A stretch of 64,000 nt of DNA. Origin: Globodera rostochiensis. Its lineage: Eukaryota; Nematoda; Chromadorea; Rhabditida; Heteroderidae. The stretch is taken from contig JAEVLN010000031.1 of assembly GCA_018350325.1 (NCBI GenBank), positions 62,001 through 126,000 of the forward strand, given 5' to 3'. Made by a program: the position numbers and the translations under genes. This document shows positions 21,573 to 34,239 of the stretch, piece after piece (the first letter of the stretch is position 1; the number at the start of each line of letters is the position of its first letter). A model generated the notes under the pieces. The model made no database searches, was not told where the DNA came from, and saw only the letters and a program-made list of their open reading frames with translations.

Positions 21573-22012
21573 TCATTATATGTGTGATAAAATAGTAAGC
21601 TATTTGTTGAATAAAGTAAGCAAAACTAACAATAATTTTATAAAAGACATTTTACATTTAAATCTTTAATAACTTTTGTTTTAAATTTGGATGTTCAGCA
21701 AAGATATAAATATAACACTACATACATATTTCAATATTGATTTTAAAAACAATTTATTAATTTATAAATTTTCACGTTGCTTTTAATTTAATAATTTGTA
21801 TCTATTTTCAGTTGTAAAACCAGGCTTCTAACTAAAATTTACATTGCATTATTGCCAGTAAATAATTTTCAGTATACTAAAAATACATTGCTAAATCTGC
21901 CCAACTATTTGAAGTTTCTTTTTGTGTAGTTGTTATTAAATAGCGTGAATTTTTTGCTGTAGTTTTTGTAAATTATGATTATTGTATTTTGATTTTTATT
22001 ATGATAAAACAT

Positions 22013-22234
22013 CTAACCCGTGCATGGTGGAATGTCTGAAATAGTCGTCCATCGGATCAAACTGGATTTATACCGAGTAGATGAATGCTAATATTGCGAA
22101 TATTTGATCCATTCCTTTTGCGACTCTGTAATCTGTACAATGATTTTGATAATAAAATTATTTCATTCTTCCTGGACAATACGGCGGACGGTGTGGAAAT
22201 CACCAATTATACATGGCGCTTATTTACACAGTCT
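22013..22234 (+). CDS. Long MDS: 74-codon frame with two UGA
   Basis: One of the longest continuous coding islands. It reads TRAWWNV-TGA-NSRPSDQTGFIPSR-TGA-MLILRIFDPFLLRLC, then NLYNDFDNKIISFFLDNTAD and GVEITNYTWRLFTQS. The second part (from about 22094) is free of stops under the standard code; both TGA fit Trp. No family recognised. Confidence 0.55.
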
Positions 22235-22520
22235 TAGAATTTATAATATATATAATCCAAACATATCTTCTATAGAACGACCTCAAAGGTCTACAAGCTT
22301 AGAAAAACATATTAACTATCCCTTCACACAAAAAATGTTTTAATTATTTCTGAGTAGAATAAGTATTTAATTGCAATTACGAAATAGCATTGAGATTTAT
22401 TATTTATGACAAATAAACTAAATTTTATTTGGTAATTCATTGTTTATTAAATCAAGTTGCCTGATACAATATTTACATTGTTATATATTTAACCAAACTA
22501 CAATATTATTAAGATAAACA

Positions 22521-22592
22521 TATGAGGCCCAAGGTCCAACGACCAGCCTGCTTGTGCAGACTGACGATCCGATAGATGCAAATGATACAAGT
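22521..22592 (+). CDS. Putative MDS
   Basis: The plus frame YEAQGPTTSLLVQTDDPIDA then NDTS is free of stops, acidic and well composed. Confidence 0.5.
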
Positions 22593-22992
22593 TAAAGTAA
22601 AAAATTTAACACAGTAAATAATATAAAATAAACAATTAAATTTTCGTAATTAAAAAAATAAAAAACAGTTAATGCGTAAGATTGTATAATTAAAAACATA
22701 TGGCAATAACTCGCCACATAATAATTTAAAAATAAATGAGCAAAGAAAAGAAACTAATTAAAAAGTCAAATTAATAAAATGTATTTTAAAACTTATTTGT
22801 AACACAATAAAAGCATATTAAAACAAAGATCTGAAAAATTAGATATCTTTGTATTATTCCAATAAGACAATAAATTAAATTATTTATAAACTTAAGAAAT
22901 GTTACGTAAAAAATAATCACAGAGTAAAAATTTGTGAGTGTAAAAAAATTTAATAAATTTAATTTAATGGGGAAGGGGTTAAATAAAGCAAA

Positions 22993-23067
22993 ACTCGTAA
23001 AATCGTGTTGGAGAACCAGCAGATCATCCTGCGTGCCCTCGAGCCCCACGTACGCCGAATTGAATTA
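22993..23067 (+). CDS. Putative MDS, helical
   Basis: The plus frame TRKIVLENQQIILRALEPHV then RRIELN is free of stops and amphipathic. It is the last plus island before the skew reverses at about 23.15 kb. Confidence 0.5.
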
Positions 23068-23190
23068 AATTAAATATATAAGAATACATTCAAGTTGTCA
23101 AAAAAAAATTATGACCTATTTACAGCGGTAATAGTTAAGATCTAAAATATTATTCAATTTGAAAATGAGTTGAAAATAAAATTCTGGTTT

Positions 23191-23451
23191 TTAGTTAAAT
23201 AATAATTTAGCATGAAGTTTTTTTGCCGTTTTGGCATTACGTCCTTCTCGTTCGCTTTTTGCTGTTCGGTCACCTGTTCTGTCGGTTGCACAATTTCTTA
23301 CGTCATTTTTTTCTTTTTGGTAATTCGATCTAAATTCCGATACTAATAGCTTTTGGTGTGCAAATATTTTTATTAAATTTCTAAAAATGTGCAAGATTTT
23401 ACATTTACAAATTAGCGAAACAGATATGAACTCTAGTTTGTACGCAAACAT
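23191..23451 (-). CDS. Minus-strand coding island, 86 codons
   Basis: Open under the standard code. The half near 23191-23330 is basic and charged (SNYQKEKNDVRNCATDRTGD; AKSEREGRNAKTAKKLHAK); the upstream half is hydrophobic and AT-rich and may be IES. First island of a minus block reaching about 29.9 kb. Confidence 0.5.
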   Translation of the reverse strand: MFAYKLEFISVSLICKCKILHIFRNLIKIFAHQKLLVSEFRSNYQKEKNDVRNCATDRTGDRTAKSEREGRNAKTAKKLHAKLLFN

Positions 23452-24297
23452 TTTTCTTTGCTGCCCTAGATGAATAAAGTATTTATATTAATTTTAGCTT
23501 ATAGCTCCATTCATCAAAATGCTACAATTTATTAAAGAAACAAATGTATTTAATCCGAGACATAAAAAAATTTTGGAATTATAAAAATATTTTACCTAAA
23601 TTAAAATGTTAATAAAATAATACAACAAAAAATTTAATTAGGTATTATATTAATTAATTGAAAAACATTCATATTTGAAAAAAATGTTAATAATCCCGGA
23701 TTTAACAAAGTATTATTTTTTGCAAATAAAGTTTCTTATTATGATATGTTTTGCTTAATAAATGTTTTGCTCGCAACAAAGTACATCTTTGTGCTGCAGT
23801 CTATTTTCTGCCTCCATTATAGTAGTTGCTTTTTCAAATATTGGTTGAACCGTAATCGTAATTTAAAAATTGAAATGTAAATATTAAAATACAAATAAAA
23901 AAATTGCTTGAAATTTGTAATAAGGTTTTTTTTAAAAATTACGATTAGTTTTTAGCATAGTTTTTTTTAAACTTTTTTATTTTTTAATTTATTTGCTTAG
24001 TCACAATAATGTTTACTGATTTTGCATTTTAATCTTTCTCATCCATTTCTTCTATTATTAATTTATGATTCAAGTGGATGTAATTTTATAGTCTAATTTC
24101 TAACTAATAGTAATAAAATTTTCAAATATTTAAACATTTATTTTTATCTTATTTTTATTTATTTTACTATTTTTTAATTTATTATTCAGAATTTAATAAT
24201 AATTCGGGAATTTTAAATTTTTACTATACACCACACACTTATTTATGTTGTAGCTATTAAAGGTAATTATTATATGATTACAAACAGATGACTTGAA

Positions 24298-24380
24298 TTA
24301 GCACTTTTGAGTGAAATAGTGGCATCTTTTTCTAATTCAGGTGTGCTTAGTAGTCGTCAGCGGCACTGCCAATCTTTTTC
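24298..24380 (-). CDS. Putative MDS
   Basis: The minus frame EKDWQCR-TGA-RLLSTPELEKDA then TISLKSAN contains one TGA as Trp. Confidence 0.48.
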
Positions 24381-24751
24381 TATATAATTAATTTAAGGAA
24401 TCGTCAGCATTTATCAAATTTTAAATACTCGTCGTGTTGGCTTAATTTTTTAGCAATTTAATAAATTTTTAAATGTCTAAGCAGATTTATTGCAAATTTT
24501 AGCTGCTTTGTAGTTATAGGGTTGAACCTTTTTTTATTTGCTCATCATATTTATAATATTTTAATGTTATTGTTTTATTTTTTAATTGAACAATATAACA
24601 GTTTAATTTTTTTTTGGGTTTTTTAAAATTTTTTCAAAAAATTCTTTCTATTTAAAATCCATTTTGAAATATATGTTTAAATTAATTATTGAGTTTAAAT
24701 AAATTTTTTTAAAAAACCTAACTATTTATTGATATTATAATTTTTAACTTT

Positions 24752-24872
24752 CATTTTCCAGAGAACGTTTTAAACAATGGCCCGTTAATGAGAACATGTG
24801 TCGTTTCATAGCAACACATTTTTCCTGATTTTTGAATTTTCTGGGTGCGATAGTTTTGGAAGTTATAAGCTT
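24752..24872 (-). CDS. Putative MDS
   Basis: The minus frame PKLSHPENSKIRKNVLL then TGA (Trp) and NDTCSH lies in a T-rich block. Confidence 0.38.
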
Positions 24873-24984
24873 AATTTGAAAATTCATCCGGTGTTATAAT
24901 CGTTTGGATTTTTGTAATCTCCGCTGTGCTATTTTGTTTATTTTTTTAATTAGTGTTTATTTGTATTGATTTGTTTTAATGCAC

Positions 24985-25032
24985 ATTTCCATTCTAGAGG
25001 GCAGCGGAGGCTCCGATTAAGCCAGTATTTAT
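24985..25032 (-). CDS. Putative MDS
   Basis: A short minus frame, INTGLIGASAAL. Confidence 0.3.
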
Positions 25033-25428
25033 AATAAACGCTGTTTTTTAAAAAGGCAATTTCTTTTTATTTAACGATGTAAATTAAAGTATTTTGCGCA
25101 CTACGTGACGGCTTATATAAAACAAAAAGGGCTTTTTTTTTTGATATCATCTATGATTTCCTCTTCATTAGTAATTTTTAAATTCAATATTTCAACATTG
25201 GATAATTTTGTTTTATCGTACTTGTATTAATTTAAAGTTTAATTATCAAAACTTTTTAGTTCTTTTGGAATCTCAAATAAATGTTTATTTCTTAATTACA
25301 ATTAATGAATGTATTTATTGTATTTTTAAAAACCAGCAGTCAATTATTTTTATTTTTGTCGTTTTTATGTAGTTTGGCCGAGAATATTCGCAAATTTTTG
25401 TATTTGCTTATAAATACAATTTAATATA

Positions 25429-25533
25429 ACACGCCTCCAATCGCGAATTGTTCAGTGCGAACAGAAGGCGCTATCAGCTCTTGCGTAGACAGGCTTTATA
25501 GATGTTCGTGCCCCCGTCCTCTGCGAATTCATG
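25429..25533 (-). CDS. MDS with adjacent UGA and UAG sense codons
   Basis: The minus frame reads HEFAEDGGTNIYKACLRKS, then TGA TAG, then RLLFALNNSRLEAC. Two consecutive conventional stops sit inside an otherwise convincing 35-codon segment; as Trp-Gln the sequence is unremarkable. This is a strong local argument for the altered code. Confidence 0.55.
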
Positions 25534-25964
25534 TTTAAGCAAAGTCCTTTTGGCCAATTTTTACCATATGTTTTATTAAAATATTTTTAAACTATTTATA
25601 TAACTAGAATAGAATTAAATCTTAGAGTTAAAATTTGGTTTTTATTTTGTATTTTAAAGGAATTTAACGGAAAAGGAATTCCTCCATCGTTGGTAACCTT
25701 ATAATACTGTTTTTTAATTAAGAAGTTTATTGTTTTTCTGAACATTCCAATTAATTTTTTACCTTTTTGTTTACAATTATATATAATTATTGTTAAGTTT
25801 GGTGAGTTTAGTACTTTTTAATTATTTTTTTTTTTACATATGACTATTTTTATATTATTTTATTTTGTTTATTTTAAATAAAATTCTTTATAATTAGATG
25901 TGTTTGACTTTTTAATGTATAGGCAATTAGGAATTTAATTAATAAACAAATAATACTTGAAATC

Positions 25965-26040
25965 TCGGAATCCCATCGCTCATTTCAAAGCGAGGTTGGT
26001 TTTAGCTTTTTTTTTTTGTTGAAGATCTTCACCGGACATG
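25965..26040 (-). CDS. Putative MDS pair
   Basis: Minus frames QPRFEMSDGIPRFQ (25967-26008) and ATCPVKIFN (26018-26045) are short and stop-free. Confidence 0.33.
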
Positions 26041-26687
26041 TGGCTTATACAAAATAAAATAACTTGTTTAACTCAAAATTCTAAATAAAAAAAATATTAT
26101 TAAAAGGAGGGAAAATAAATGGAATTCTTTTTTAGGAATAAAATACTATTGTAATGAAAAAAGGCAAAAAAAATTTTAAATATATAATGTAACTAACGTT
26201 TTTACGGTTAAAAAAAACTCAAGGTTAAAGTCTCACAAATAGCCGTATTCGTTAAAAATTATTAGAAAAATTTGGTAAACAAAAACATATTTTAATAATC
26301 TTATTACTCATACAGTTTCAGTATGTTTCACTGACACTCCCTAAACGGAGTGCAAATTGGAATGGTTATTTCACATCTATTTATGACAATTTAAATATAA
26401 TTATTTTACCTCCTTTTTGGAATTATTTTGGCTAGTATAGACGCCAAAAACATTTTCACATTATAATTAGTCTCTATGTTATCTGGTAATATAAAAAACA
26501 TTAAAATATATCTCAATGGGTTTTCGTTACGGTTGATAGTGTATATAAATATTTTAAAATTTTGTTTATTTAAAAAAATTCTTTATAATTTTTTTAAAAT
26601 GATTATGTATACACATTATTATTTAGTTTTTTTGCTGAATATCTAAATGTGAAAATAAATTTAAAAATTTTATTATTTAAATAAATG

Positions 26688-26771
26688 AAATCCGAGGCTT
26701 GCTTCTTTGATTTAATTCAACAAACGATCGCGTCGTGGTTCATCGTAGACTCTGTTTCTGCGTTCTGAATT
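26688..26771 (-). CDS. Putative MDS, charged
   Basis: The minus frame NSERRNRVYDEPRRDRLLN then TAA (Gln) IKEASLGF is strongly protein-like. Confidence 0.48.
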
Positions 26772-26966
26772 CTAAGTCACAATGTTTAACAATTTTGTTT
26801 CCAATTTTGGAGTTAAGCCATTTCGATTTATATTTTTAATTTATACTTTTTGATAATACTATGCGCTCAAATAATTTCTACAGTTTAAATTAATAAATTT
26901 GTTTTCAGATTTATGCTTCTTTTTGGCGTTTTTCATTTTTTAGTGCGATTGTTTAAAAATATATAT

Positions 26967-27022
26967 TTAATGAAGACTGCTCTTCCCTGTTATGAGAAAG
27001 TAACGGTGTTCGTCGTCATTAA
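26967..27022 (-). CDS. Putative MDS
   Basis: The minus frame NDDEHRYFLITGKSSL is free of stops. The TGKSS resembles part of a P-loop, but the preceding residues do not complete one, so no ATPase claim is made. Confidence 0.42.
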
Positions 27023-27178
27023 AAAAATAAATATTCAATAATTGAAGCTTTTAAGATTAAATTTCATATGAAACCAATTGGTTAGAAAATATTTAATATG
27101 ATATGGCAATGTTTTTAAATTCTTTGCTCATAATAAATTATTTACTTGAACTTTTTTTTAATTGCATTTTAAAATATA

Positions 27179-27318
27179 AAACCACCAGCGCTAGTCTTGG
27201 AAATGCCTGGACAGATCCCCGGTAAAAACACAGATCTGGGCCAGTTGAGACGGTTCCCGAGCTCATCTACTGGTGGAAGCATAAGCCCGTTGAACCATGC
27301 CACTTTAAGCTCATATTT
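27179..27318 (-). CDS. MDS, 47 codons
   Basis: The minus frame KYELKVAWFNGLMLPPVDEL then GNRLNWPRSVFLPGICPGIS and KTSAGGF is free of conventional stops over 140 bp. Confidence 0.52.
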
Positions 27319-27781
27319 CAAGGGAAAAAGAACTCTGCAGCATTTATAATAAAAGAATAAAGGATCAAGTAATATGATCTATTTTGTTTGTTGGCGTCAC
27401 GTATGTTGCTTTAAAAAATAACATGTTCATAGGTTTAATAGTTTAATAATCGATAAATGTCAGAACATTGAATTTGTTATGATTTAAAGTAGTAAACAAT
27501 TTATACATTTATAAATTTTATTACGGATAAATGTTTATCATTTGTTTAATTAATTTTGGTAATTTCATTTAGGTATTTACATGTTTTATTAATAGTGCTG
27601 AACTCTTTGCTTTTTTGTGTAACATAAGTTTTGCTATAACATCGGTATTAAATTTAATTTTGTGGTGCTTTAGGCCTCCTGTGCTATTGTCTGGCTTGGG
27701 TAAAACAGAATTAAATGCCGAAGTATAATATTTATTAGTTTAAATTTTGAATTCTTTTATGCTAACGATTAAAAAGTCTTC

Positions 27782-27849
27782 CGACGCAGATCGCTGCCAT
27801 TACACCAATCTTCAACAAATTTAAAAACTTGGCCTCATTGAATACTCGA
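27782..27849 (-). CDS. Putative MDS, hydrophobic
   Basis: The minus frame VFNEAKFLNLLKIGVMAAIC then VGR is free of stops and may be a membrane segment. Confidence 0.42.
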
Positions 27850-28082
27850 ATTATATGTTTTTAAAGTTTTAATTAGATTTTATAAGTAATAATATTTATA
27901 ACAATAACACACTCGGTCATTTTCGACGCGAAGATAGCCCGATTTTTTATTAATTATTAATTACAGTAACGACCAAGAACGTTCTTATGCGTGCCGTTGG
28001 TTTCAATTTATACAGTTTTTTTGATTTAACAATTTTTTCCGATTTTCGTAGCTGAATTATAAAATTGAATTACTCTATTGGC

Positions 28083-28158
28083 CGTGGCCTTTCATTTCAC
28101 AAAGTCGGAGTGGTGGCTGAGAGACACTCCCAACAAGAGCTCTTCCGCGGCATACAAT
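28083..28158 (-). CDS. Putative MDS
   Basis: Two minus frames compete: VCRGRALVGSVSQPPLRLCE (stop-free) and YAAEELLLGVSLSHHSDFVK (with TGA as Trp). Confidence 0.4.
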
Positions 28159-28159
28159 T

Positions 28160-29080
28160 TTAAAAAATGGGCAGTGAATGTATGATATTAATTTTTTTTA
28201 AAAATTAGAATAATAGATTGATCTTTTTTTATCATAAATTATATTTATTCTATGAATTAATTTAAAAGATGATTAATTATGCCCAATTAATATTAATAGT
28301 TTATTAAAAAAATAAGGGATATTTGTTCATCTTTTCGACAAATATTAAACTTAGTTTATTATATTTGCAATTGAAGTTTTGGGGTTTTGTAGAATGATTT
28401 TATAAGTAGCTTTAATATTATTACAATTTAGACGATAGCATATTTTCGAAATCAATTTTTTTATATACTTGCTTCTCAGTACAATTGTCGAAAATCGTAC
28501 TATAAAGTGGAAATTAGCAATATTTGAGTCAAAGATATTTAATGTTATTTACTATGAATAGTAACTTCATTGACTTTTCCAAGGAGTGCATAAGCCTTTG
28601 AGTAAACTTGCGTTTCTTTATCAATAGGGCGCTTGCAGTTAGTGCTTTTAAAAATGAGTTATTTTTTTAACGTTTTATTGTACGAAAATAATGGGTTTTT
28701 ATTGATTGTTTTTTTTAAAATTAAGTATTTCCAGAATTCAGGTTTGAAGATCTAATTGATATAATTTTTATTTATTCTAATTATAAAATAACAATTGATT
28801 GCTCGTTGTGCAAGAGAATGGAGTGGTCATAGTTTTAATATTAAAAAGTAGATTTTTACTAACATTTTTTGCTGCTACAAAATTTTTTTTGTTACTTGGG
28901 TATTTAATGTTTAAAATTTTTTTAAAAAATATGCTTTGGATAATTTGCTTGAAAAAATTTAAATGACGATTTGGTGAAAAAAAAATCATGTAATTGCCGC
29001 TGTCAGTCACATTGCAACTCAGTTTTTTGTACTATTATTTTTATTAAACAATATTCAAATTGTTTTATTTAAGAAGACCA
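28160..29080. other. AT-rich stretch, no convincing coding island
   Basis: Mostly T-rich. Weak patches at 28560-28640 and 28960-29020 could not be assigned. Probably IES. Confidence 0.35.
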
Positions 29081-29811
29081 TATATGAAGTAGTCTGGCGG
29101 CTCGGTCGACAATTTAATGCTCATTGATACATAATGCATATTTCGCATATAAGAAATGCATGTTTGCATTAACACTTTCATATCAACGATTTTTAAATAT
29201 TAAGCATTTTATATTTAAATTTTAAAAATTAATTCACTGGACTGACTGAACTGGGCACTTTTTTCTTTTAGGTATGGAATTAATTATTGCATCTGTTTCA
29301 ATTTTTCCCGAAATTGGAAAAAAATGCTGGAGCCCTTTTATGTTGAGATCATTGAATTGTTCAATTATTCTTATATTTTATATAATTTACTTGTAAACAT
29401 TATTAAGGTATTTCATTATTAGAAATCACTATTTTTTATTTCATTAAATTTATCAAGTCAATTAAAGACTAATCCTTTCTCCGCTTTTAACATTCTCTAA
29501 AACAAATCTTTATATAAGAACCAAACTGCTTTTTAATTTGTATCCGCTCCGAATTATAGTGTAGCTTAAAAACAATTCATGGTCATGGAAGTAATATGTT
29601 TTATCAATATACATTTTTTTCAATTATATTATTGCAGTTCATCTTTTATTTGAGTTCTAGCGGCAAAAAAGTTAACATTGAATTGGACCGCATCCGATTA
29701 CTGTTGCTGACATATAAAATAGCTTTTTTAATTAGTGTTCAAGTATGATGATTTGGCAGAAGATTTTAGTTCTCATCACAAAAAATCATTGATTTTTTCG
29801 GGGGGTGGGGG

Positions 29812-29866
29812 AGGTTTACAGCACAAAGCATCTTCAGTTCAATGGCCATTGCCTCCTGCAAAGAAA
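29812..29866 (-). CDS. Putative MDS
   Basis: The minus frame VSLQEAMAIELKMLCAVN is free of stops. A small island at 29085-29118 (VDRAARLLHIW) may be in the same gene. A G-rich tract (about 29800-29815) adjoins it. Confidence 0.4.
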
Positions 29867-30383
29867 CACAATCAATTTTTGAATATTGCGTCTCATTTTT
29901 TCATTTTATTCAGTAAAGCAAAAAATAAACCCAGAAATGAATAAAGTCTAAAATATGAGATTAATTACATCTTAGAATGGTTATAATATATAATTTTTTT
30001 TAATGTATAATTGGAAGCTCAAAAGAGCCTTTTGCGCGAAAAAAAAACATTACGTTCTGATTTGGAGCGTTTTTGAGAATCAATACCAGTTTATTTACAT
30101 TTTGTGGGTCAGTCTAAATAAATTCTCACCTGATTTTAATATTAATACCTAATTATTTTGTTTTATTTTTTTATCCGTATTATTTTATTTTAACCAAAAT
30201 AAACGCTCACAATTAAATGTATTAAGATTTGGAAATAAATTACTTCAAATAATTAAAAACCAATAAGAAAGAATAGTTTTCATTGCAATAAAAAAGAATG
30301 GAGCTTGCCACCTTCAATGATGATTCAAATTTATTAAAAGTTATTATTTAATAACCATAAATCTAAATATTTTCACAAAAAAA

Positions 30384-30459
30384 ATCAACTCGCTGATGGT
30401 CGGACAATGTAAACAAAGAGTTAGCAAAACGTGGAAATACACCTTGAGCTGAATAATCA
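30384..30459 (+). CDS. Putative MDS
   Basis: The plus frame NQLADGRTM-TAA-TKS-TAG-QNVEIHLELNNH uses two stop codons as Gln. Confidence 0.42.
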
Positions 30460-30794
30460 TAGTTAAAACAAATCCAATGACAAAAATGTTTCTTTTATCA
30501 TGTACAACGTCATTTTACTATTTCAAAAAGCAGTCCGACAAAATCAAATATTAGTAAAAATTTAAATTTGTTTTAATTTTGAAAGTTTAAGAAAAAGAAT
30601 ACGAAATATGGACAAATTTTATAATATTTCTAAATGTTTTTGAGTACTCAATACAAATGACGCCGTGTCTAGGCGGGAATAAATTAAAAAACGATTAAGT
30701 CAAAAGCTATTTTATTAAATAAAATACATCAAAAGATTTTGTCTGATAAAATTTCAACATCATTACGAATATTAAGATAAAAGTTAAAGTTAAA

Positions 30795-30848
30795 ATGTCG
30801 GGCCAACCAATCCTATTTGGGACAAAAGGCAACAAATACTAAAATTGC
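30795..30848 (+). CDS. Putative MDS
   Basis: The plus frame MSGQPILFGTKGNKY could be an N-terminus, since it begins with ATG after an A-rich leader; not testable here. Confidence 0.38.
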
Positions 30849-31149
30849 TTTCTTTTTCGCCTGATCAATGAATGATAAAACCTAGAGGAGAAAACAATTT
30901 TATAAAAAGTTTTATTACTAATTAGTGTTTATAATTTACATTACATTACTATGAGACTAAATAATACGTAAAATAAAACAAATAAAGCTTAGCGGAATAA
31001 TTTAAAGCTGTAAATAACTAAAATCCAATAAAATAGACTACTCTGTCACGTCTCTCCTTTCTCTGTAATGGCATCCTATAATAGAAAGATAATAATTGTA
31101 TAAAAATGAAATTAAATGTTAGGGGACACTTGCATCAATTCAAAATACT

Positions 31150-31195
31150 CCAGCCAGCAATTCAATTGCTTTGTCGTTCCGCGGAACATTAATTA
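31150..31195 (+). CDS. Putative MDS
   Basis: The plus frame PASNSIALSFRGTLI is free of stops. Confidence 0.38.
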
Positions 31196-31525
31196 AAAGT
31201 TTAAATTTTTATTGTTTGAGATGGTCCTAATAAAATATTTTACCTATTGCTAAAACGCTTTACGTATTTATGAAATGAAATCTATGACCAATCTGATTAA
31301 AAAAAAAAGTCAAAAATATTAGTTTAAAAAATGTTAAAACAACATGTAAAACCAAATGAAAATAAAAATAATAATATAAAATTTACTCTCAAAAATTTTT
31401 GTTTTTGTTTGTTTGGTCAAATTGGGGCTCAACCCAAAATCCAAAACCCAAAAAAAGCCAAAAAATATTGTTCAAATATTTGTTTGGTCCAACTTATTTT
31501 TTGTACAAATTTTTTGGGTGTTGAG

Positions 31526-32060
31526 TAGGGTTGTCGGTTCCGAACCGAACCGAACTGATGGCTTAGTGTTTGTCTTTTCTGTAATTCTTACGTTGTGTGT
31601 TGGGTTCGAACCCGCTTTAGTGCGAGCACTTATTTATCATTTTTCCTCTTCTCATATACGCTTCCCTCTCCCTTAATAAATTTTAAAATAAATGTTCGAA
31701 TATTTTTTTAAAAAGTACCGTAATTTTAAAATTTTGTTGCAAATCCCTTAACAAATTCACATCAAAAAATTCAAAATTTTCTCGGCGGCGCCTATCGGCA
31801 CCGCCGACCCACCCACGCCCCCAAAAGAAGTAGAATTTGCAAAAAAAAATTGGGATTTTTGAAAAATTTGAAAATTGACAAAATTTTTAGAAATTTCAAC
31901 AAAAATGTTAAAAATTCTAAAAAAAATTTACTGAAGATTGAACTTTTTTTGGAAAATTTTCTAAGAAAAATGCACCCCTAAGAATCGACTTTTTTGGCTT
32001 GCCCCACACCGAAGAATTTTTCTGGTTACGGCCCTAGATGGAAAGTTAAACTTTTTCTTC
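31526..32060 (+). mobile_element. SINE-like element with pol III A and B boxes
   Basis: TGGCTTAGTG (31559-31568) fits an A box and GGGTTCGAACCC (31602-31613) a B box, about 35 bp apart as in tRNA genes. The T-arm does not pair properly, so it is not a working tRNA. Downstream come a GC-rich hairpin (GGCGGCGCC...CGGCACCGCC, about 31790-31806), an A/T-rich body and a 3' part ending near CTGGTTACGGCCCTAGATGG. No TSD found. The plus strand changes base composition sharply at both ends. Confidence 0.5.
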
Positions 32061-32904
32061 ATCATAATTTGCCCATTTGCGATTTTTCTTATTGAACTTG
32101 AGGGTTACATTGAATAATTATCATTTCCCGAAAATCTTCTAAAAAACACCAAAATTTCAGTTTTTCCACTAAAAAATTTTTCATCCGAAATCCGTTATCT
32201 GAAAGCCCCAATTGTTGAGAAAGATTGTTGGTGTTGAGAAATATGGTTAAAAAACTCACATTTCATGCAAAAAATAAAAATTTACTGCATTTTTGATCAT
32301 TTTGTAAAGTGTTTATAAAAATACTGTAAAATAAGAACATTTGAATTTAATAATGTTGCTGTGTAAAAATAAGTAAAACAAAATTATTGATTAAATTTTA
32401 TAAAAAAAATTATTGCAAAGTGTTTATTAAACGACATATATTTGTGATGACTATAAGGATATGTACCGCTGAGTTTGCAGTAAAAATAGAAACGATGCGG
32501 GAAAACAATAGCTCGATGTTGGAGTAGCATAGTAAATAAAAAACCTTTTTTGTAATCATATATAAAAATAAAATATTCAAACAAATTATTCACCTTCTGG
32601 CCGATAATAATATTAATAAAAATTTGAATTTGCTGTAAAAATAAAATAATCCCATATTGTGTGATTGCTCTTCAATAAGTCAATCGCTTCACTAATCTAG
32701 TATATGTTTTAGGTTCGTTCTTTGTTCTGAATGGAAATATCTGCAATATTATTAAGAAATAATTTAAAATAAAATAAAAATCACAAAAGCCTTATAAACA
32801 TAAGTTGATCAATATGAAATGCAAATAAGTATTCATGGCCTAAACAATTAATTGCAAAATTTAAGTAGTCTTAAATTTAAGGAGTGCAAAATAAAATAAT
32901 TAAA

Positions 32905-32995
32905 ATTGAATCGCAGGCACTTGACCGCGCACGGCGCCTTCTAATGGGCAATGAAAAGAAGCTGCGGCTGGTTAGCTTAATTTGAGAGTGTGCAA
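32905..32995 (+). CDS. Putative MDS, helical
   Basis: The plus frame ESQALDRARRLLMGNEKKLR then LVSLI is free of stops and clearly amphipathic. Confidence 0.48.
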
Positions 32996-33809
32996 AATAA
33001 CATCTGTTCACTAAATATACTATTAAAAATCTATTGGTTATAAAAATGAAAAGAAACAAATAAATATTAAAGTTTATGCATTCATTGTTTTTTTTAAATT
33101 TAGGATGGATATAAATGAACTTATAGCGTAGACATTTTAATTATTTGACGCACTGTAAAAAGCATCAATTGATTACACACATCTTTTAGGCGACTACCGT
33201 TTTAACTAGGAAATTTAAAGTTCAATGATATTTCTAAATTGATTTAATTTTTTAAAGAATTATTTAGACTTTATCTATTTTTAACGCTAATTGGAAAGCG
33301 TATGACGCTTTAAAGAGCTGTTGTTATCTTTTGTTTTCGATGCGCATCATGAATGCGTATTTTTATCGAATAAGTGACGGTTTATTAAATTTATCAAGCC
33401 GACTTATTTTAGCTGATATTTTAAAGCAATACATTCTTGAATTTCGTCTTTTATTTGTTGTCAAATTATAATTGTTTTACGTGTCCTTTTCGTGTTTAAT
33501 ATTAGTTAAACAAATTTTTTTGTTGCAATTATTTTTTTTACTTATTAGCTTTACAAATACCTTTTTTTGAAACATCAACAATATTTTGATATTTTTTAAA
33601 TAGAAATTTCTTTCATTTTATAATTAAATTGGCATATATTTTAATTTTTTCTTTAATTTACTTTACATTTAATACAAAAAAATTCAGCTTTGAGTTAGAG
33701 ACAGAGATAAATGTATTTTTTTTGTTCTAAGTAGAGTTAGTAGTCGGAAACGTTTTCATTCCCAACTCCGCATACAAAAAAAAAATGCAAAATTGATTCA
33801 TTTGAACAA

Positions 33810-33990
33810 AATGGAAGGCCTGAGAATGACTGAAGCGGCGGCTGCCGTCTCCCCCCCCCCCCCGCAAAAAATCGATGCCGCTCTTCGACGGAGGCCTCAA
33901 ATAAGGACAAATCTTATAAATAAGGACATTTAAAATTTATAAGATTGGTACCCCTCAGATAAAGACAAATCTTATAAATAAGGGCAGTTA
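33810..33990. repeat. Low-complexity island: poly-C, AGGCCT-flanked core, and an ATCTTATAAAT direct/inverted repeat
   Basis: A core of about 80 bp lies between two AGGCCT sites and contains a run of about 14 C (33851-33864). It is followed by two direct copies of GACAAATCTTATAAATAAGG (33906-33925, 33964-33983) with an inverted copy (ATTTATAAGATT) between them. Confidence 0.6.
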
Positions 33991-34239
33991 CGCACTCTGT
34001 GTTAAACCGGCTTTGTTTTTGCTTAATTAAGCATTTGTTTGAAAATAAGCAATCGCTTTTTATCTTAAAACTTGGATGTAGCTCTTTTGAAACTTGTTGT
34101 TTTTTAATTGTGTTTAATAATGGCACAGTTTTTCAGATTTTATTAGTTATGAAAATAAACGATTTTTTTTTTGCATTTTTACAAAAAATTCATGCGCTTG
34201 TGTATCAAATCGTCATGTTAAATGCCTTCTGGTAAATAA

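Noticed and set aside
26967..27022. P-loop (TGKSS) in a minus frame
   Set aside because: The upstream Gly-x4 part of a Walker A motif is not present.
31550..31620. tRNA gene
   Set aside because: A and B boxes are present, but the T stem does not pair and no acceptor or anticodon stem can be built.
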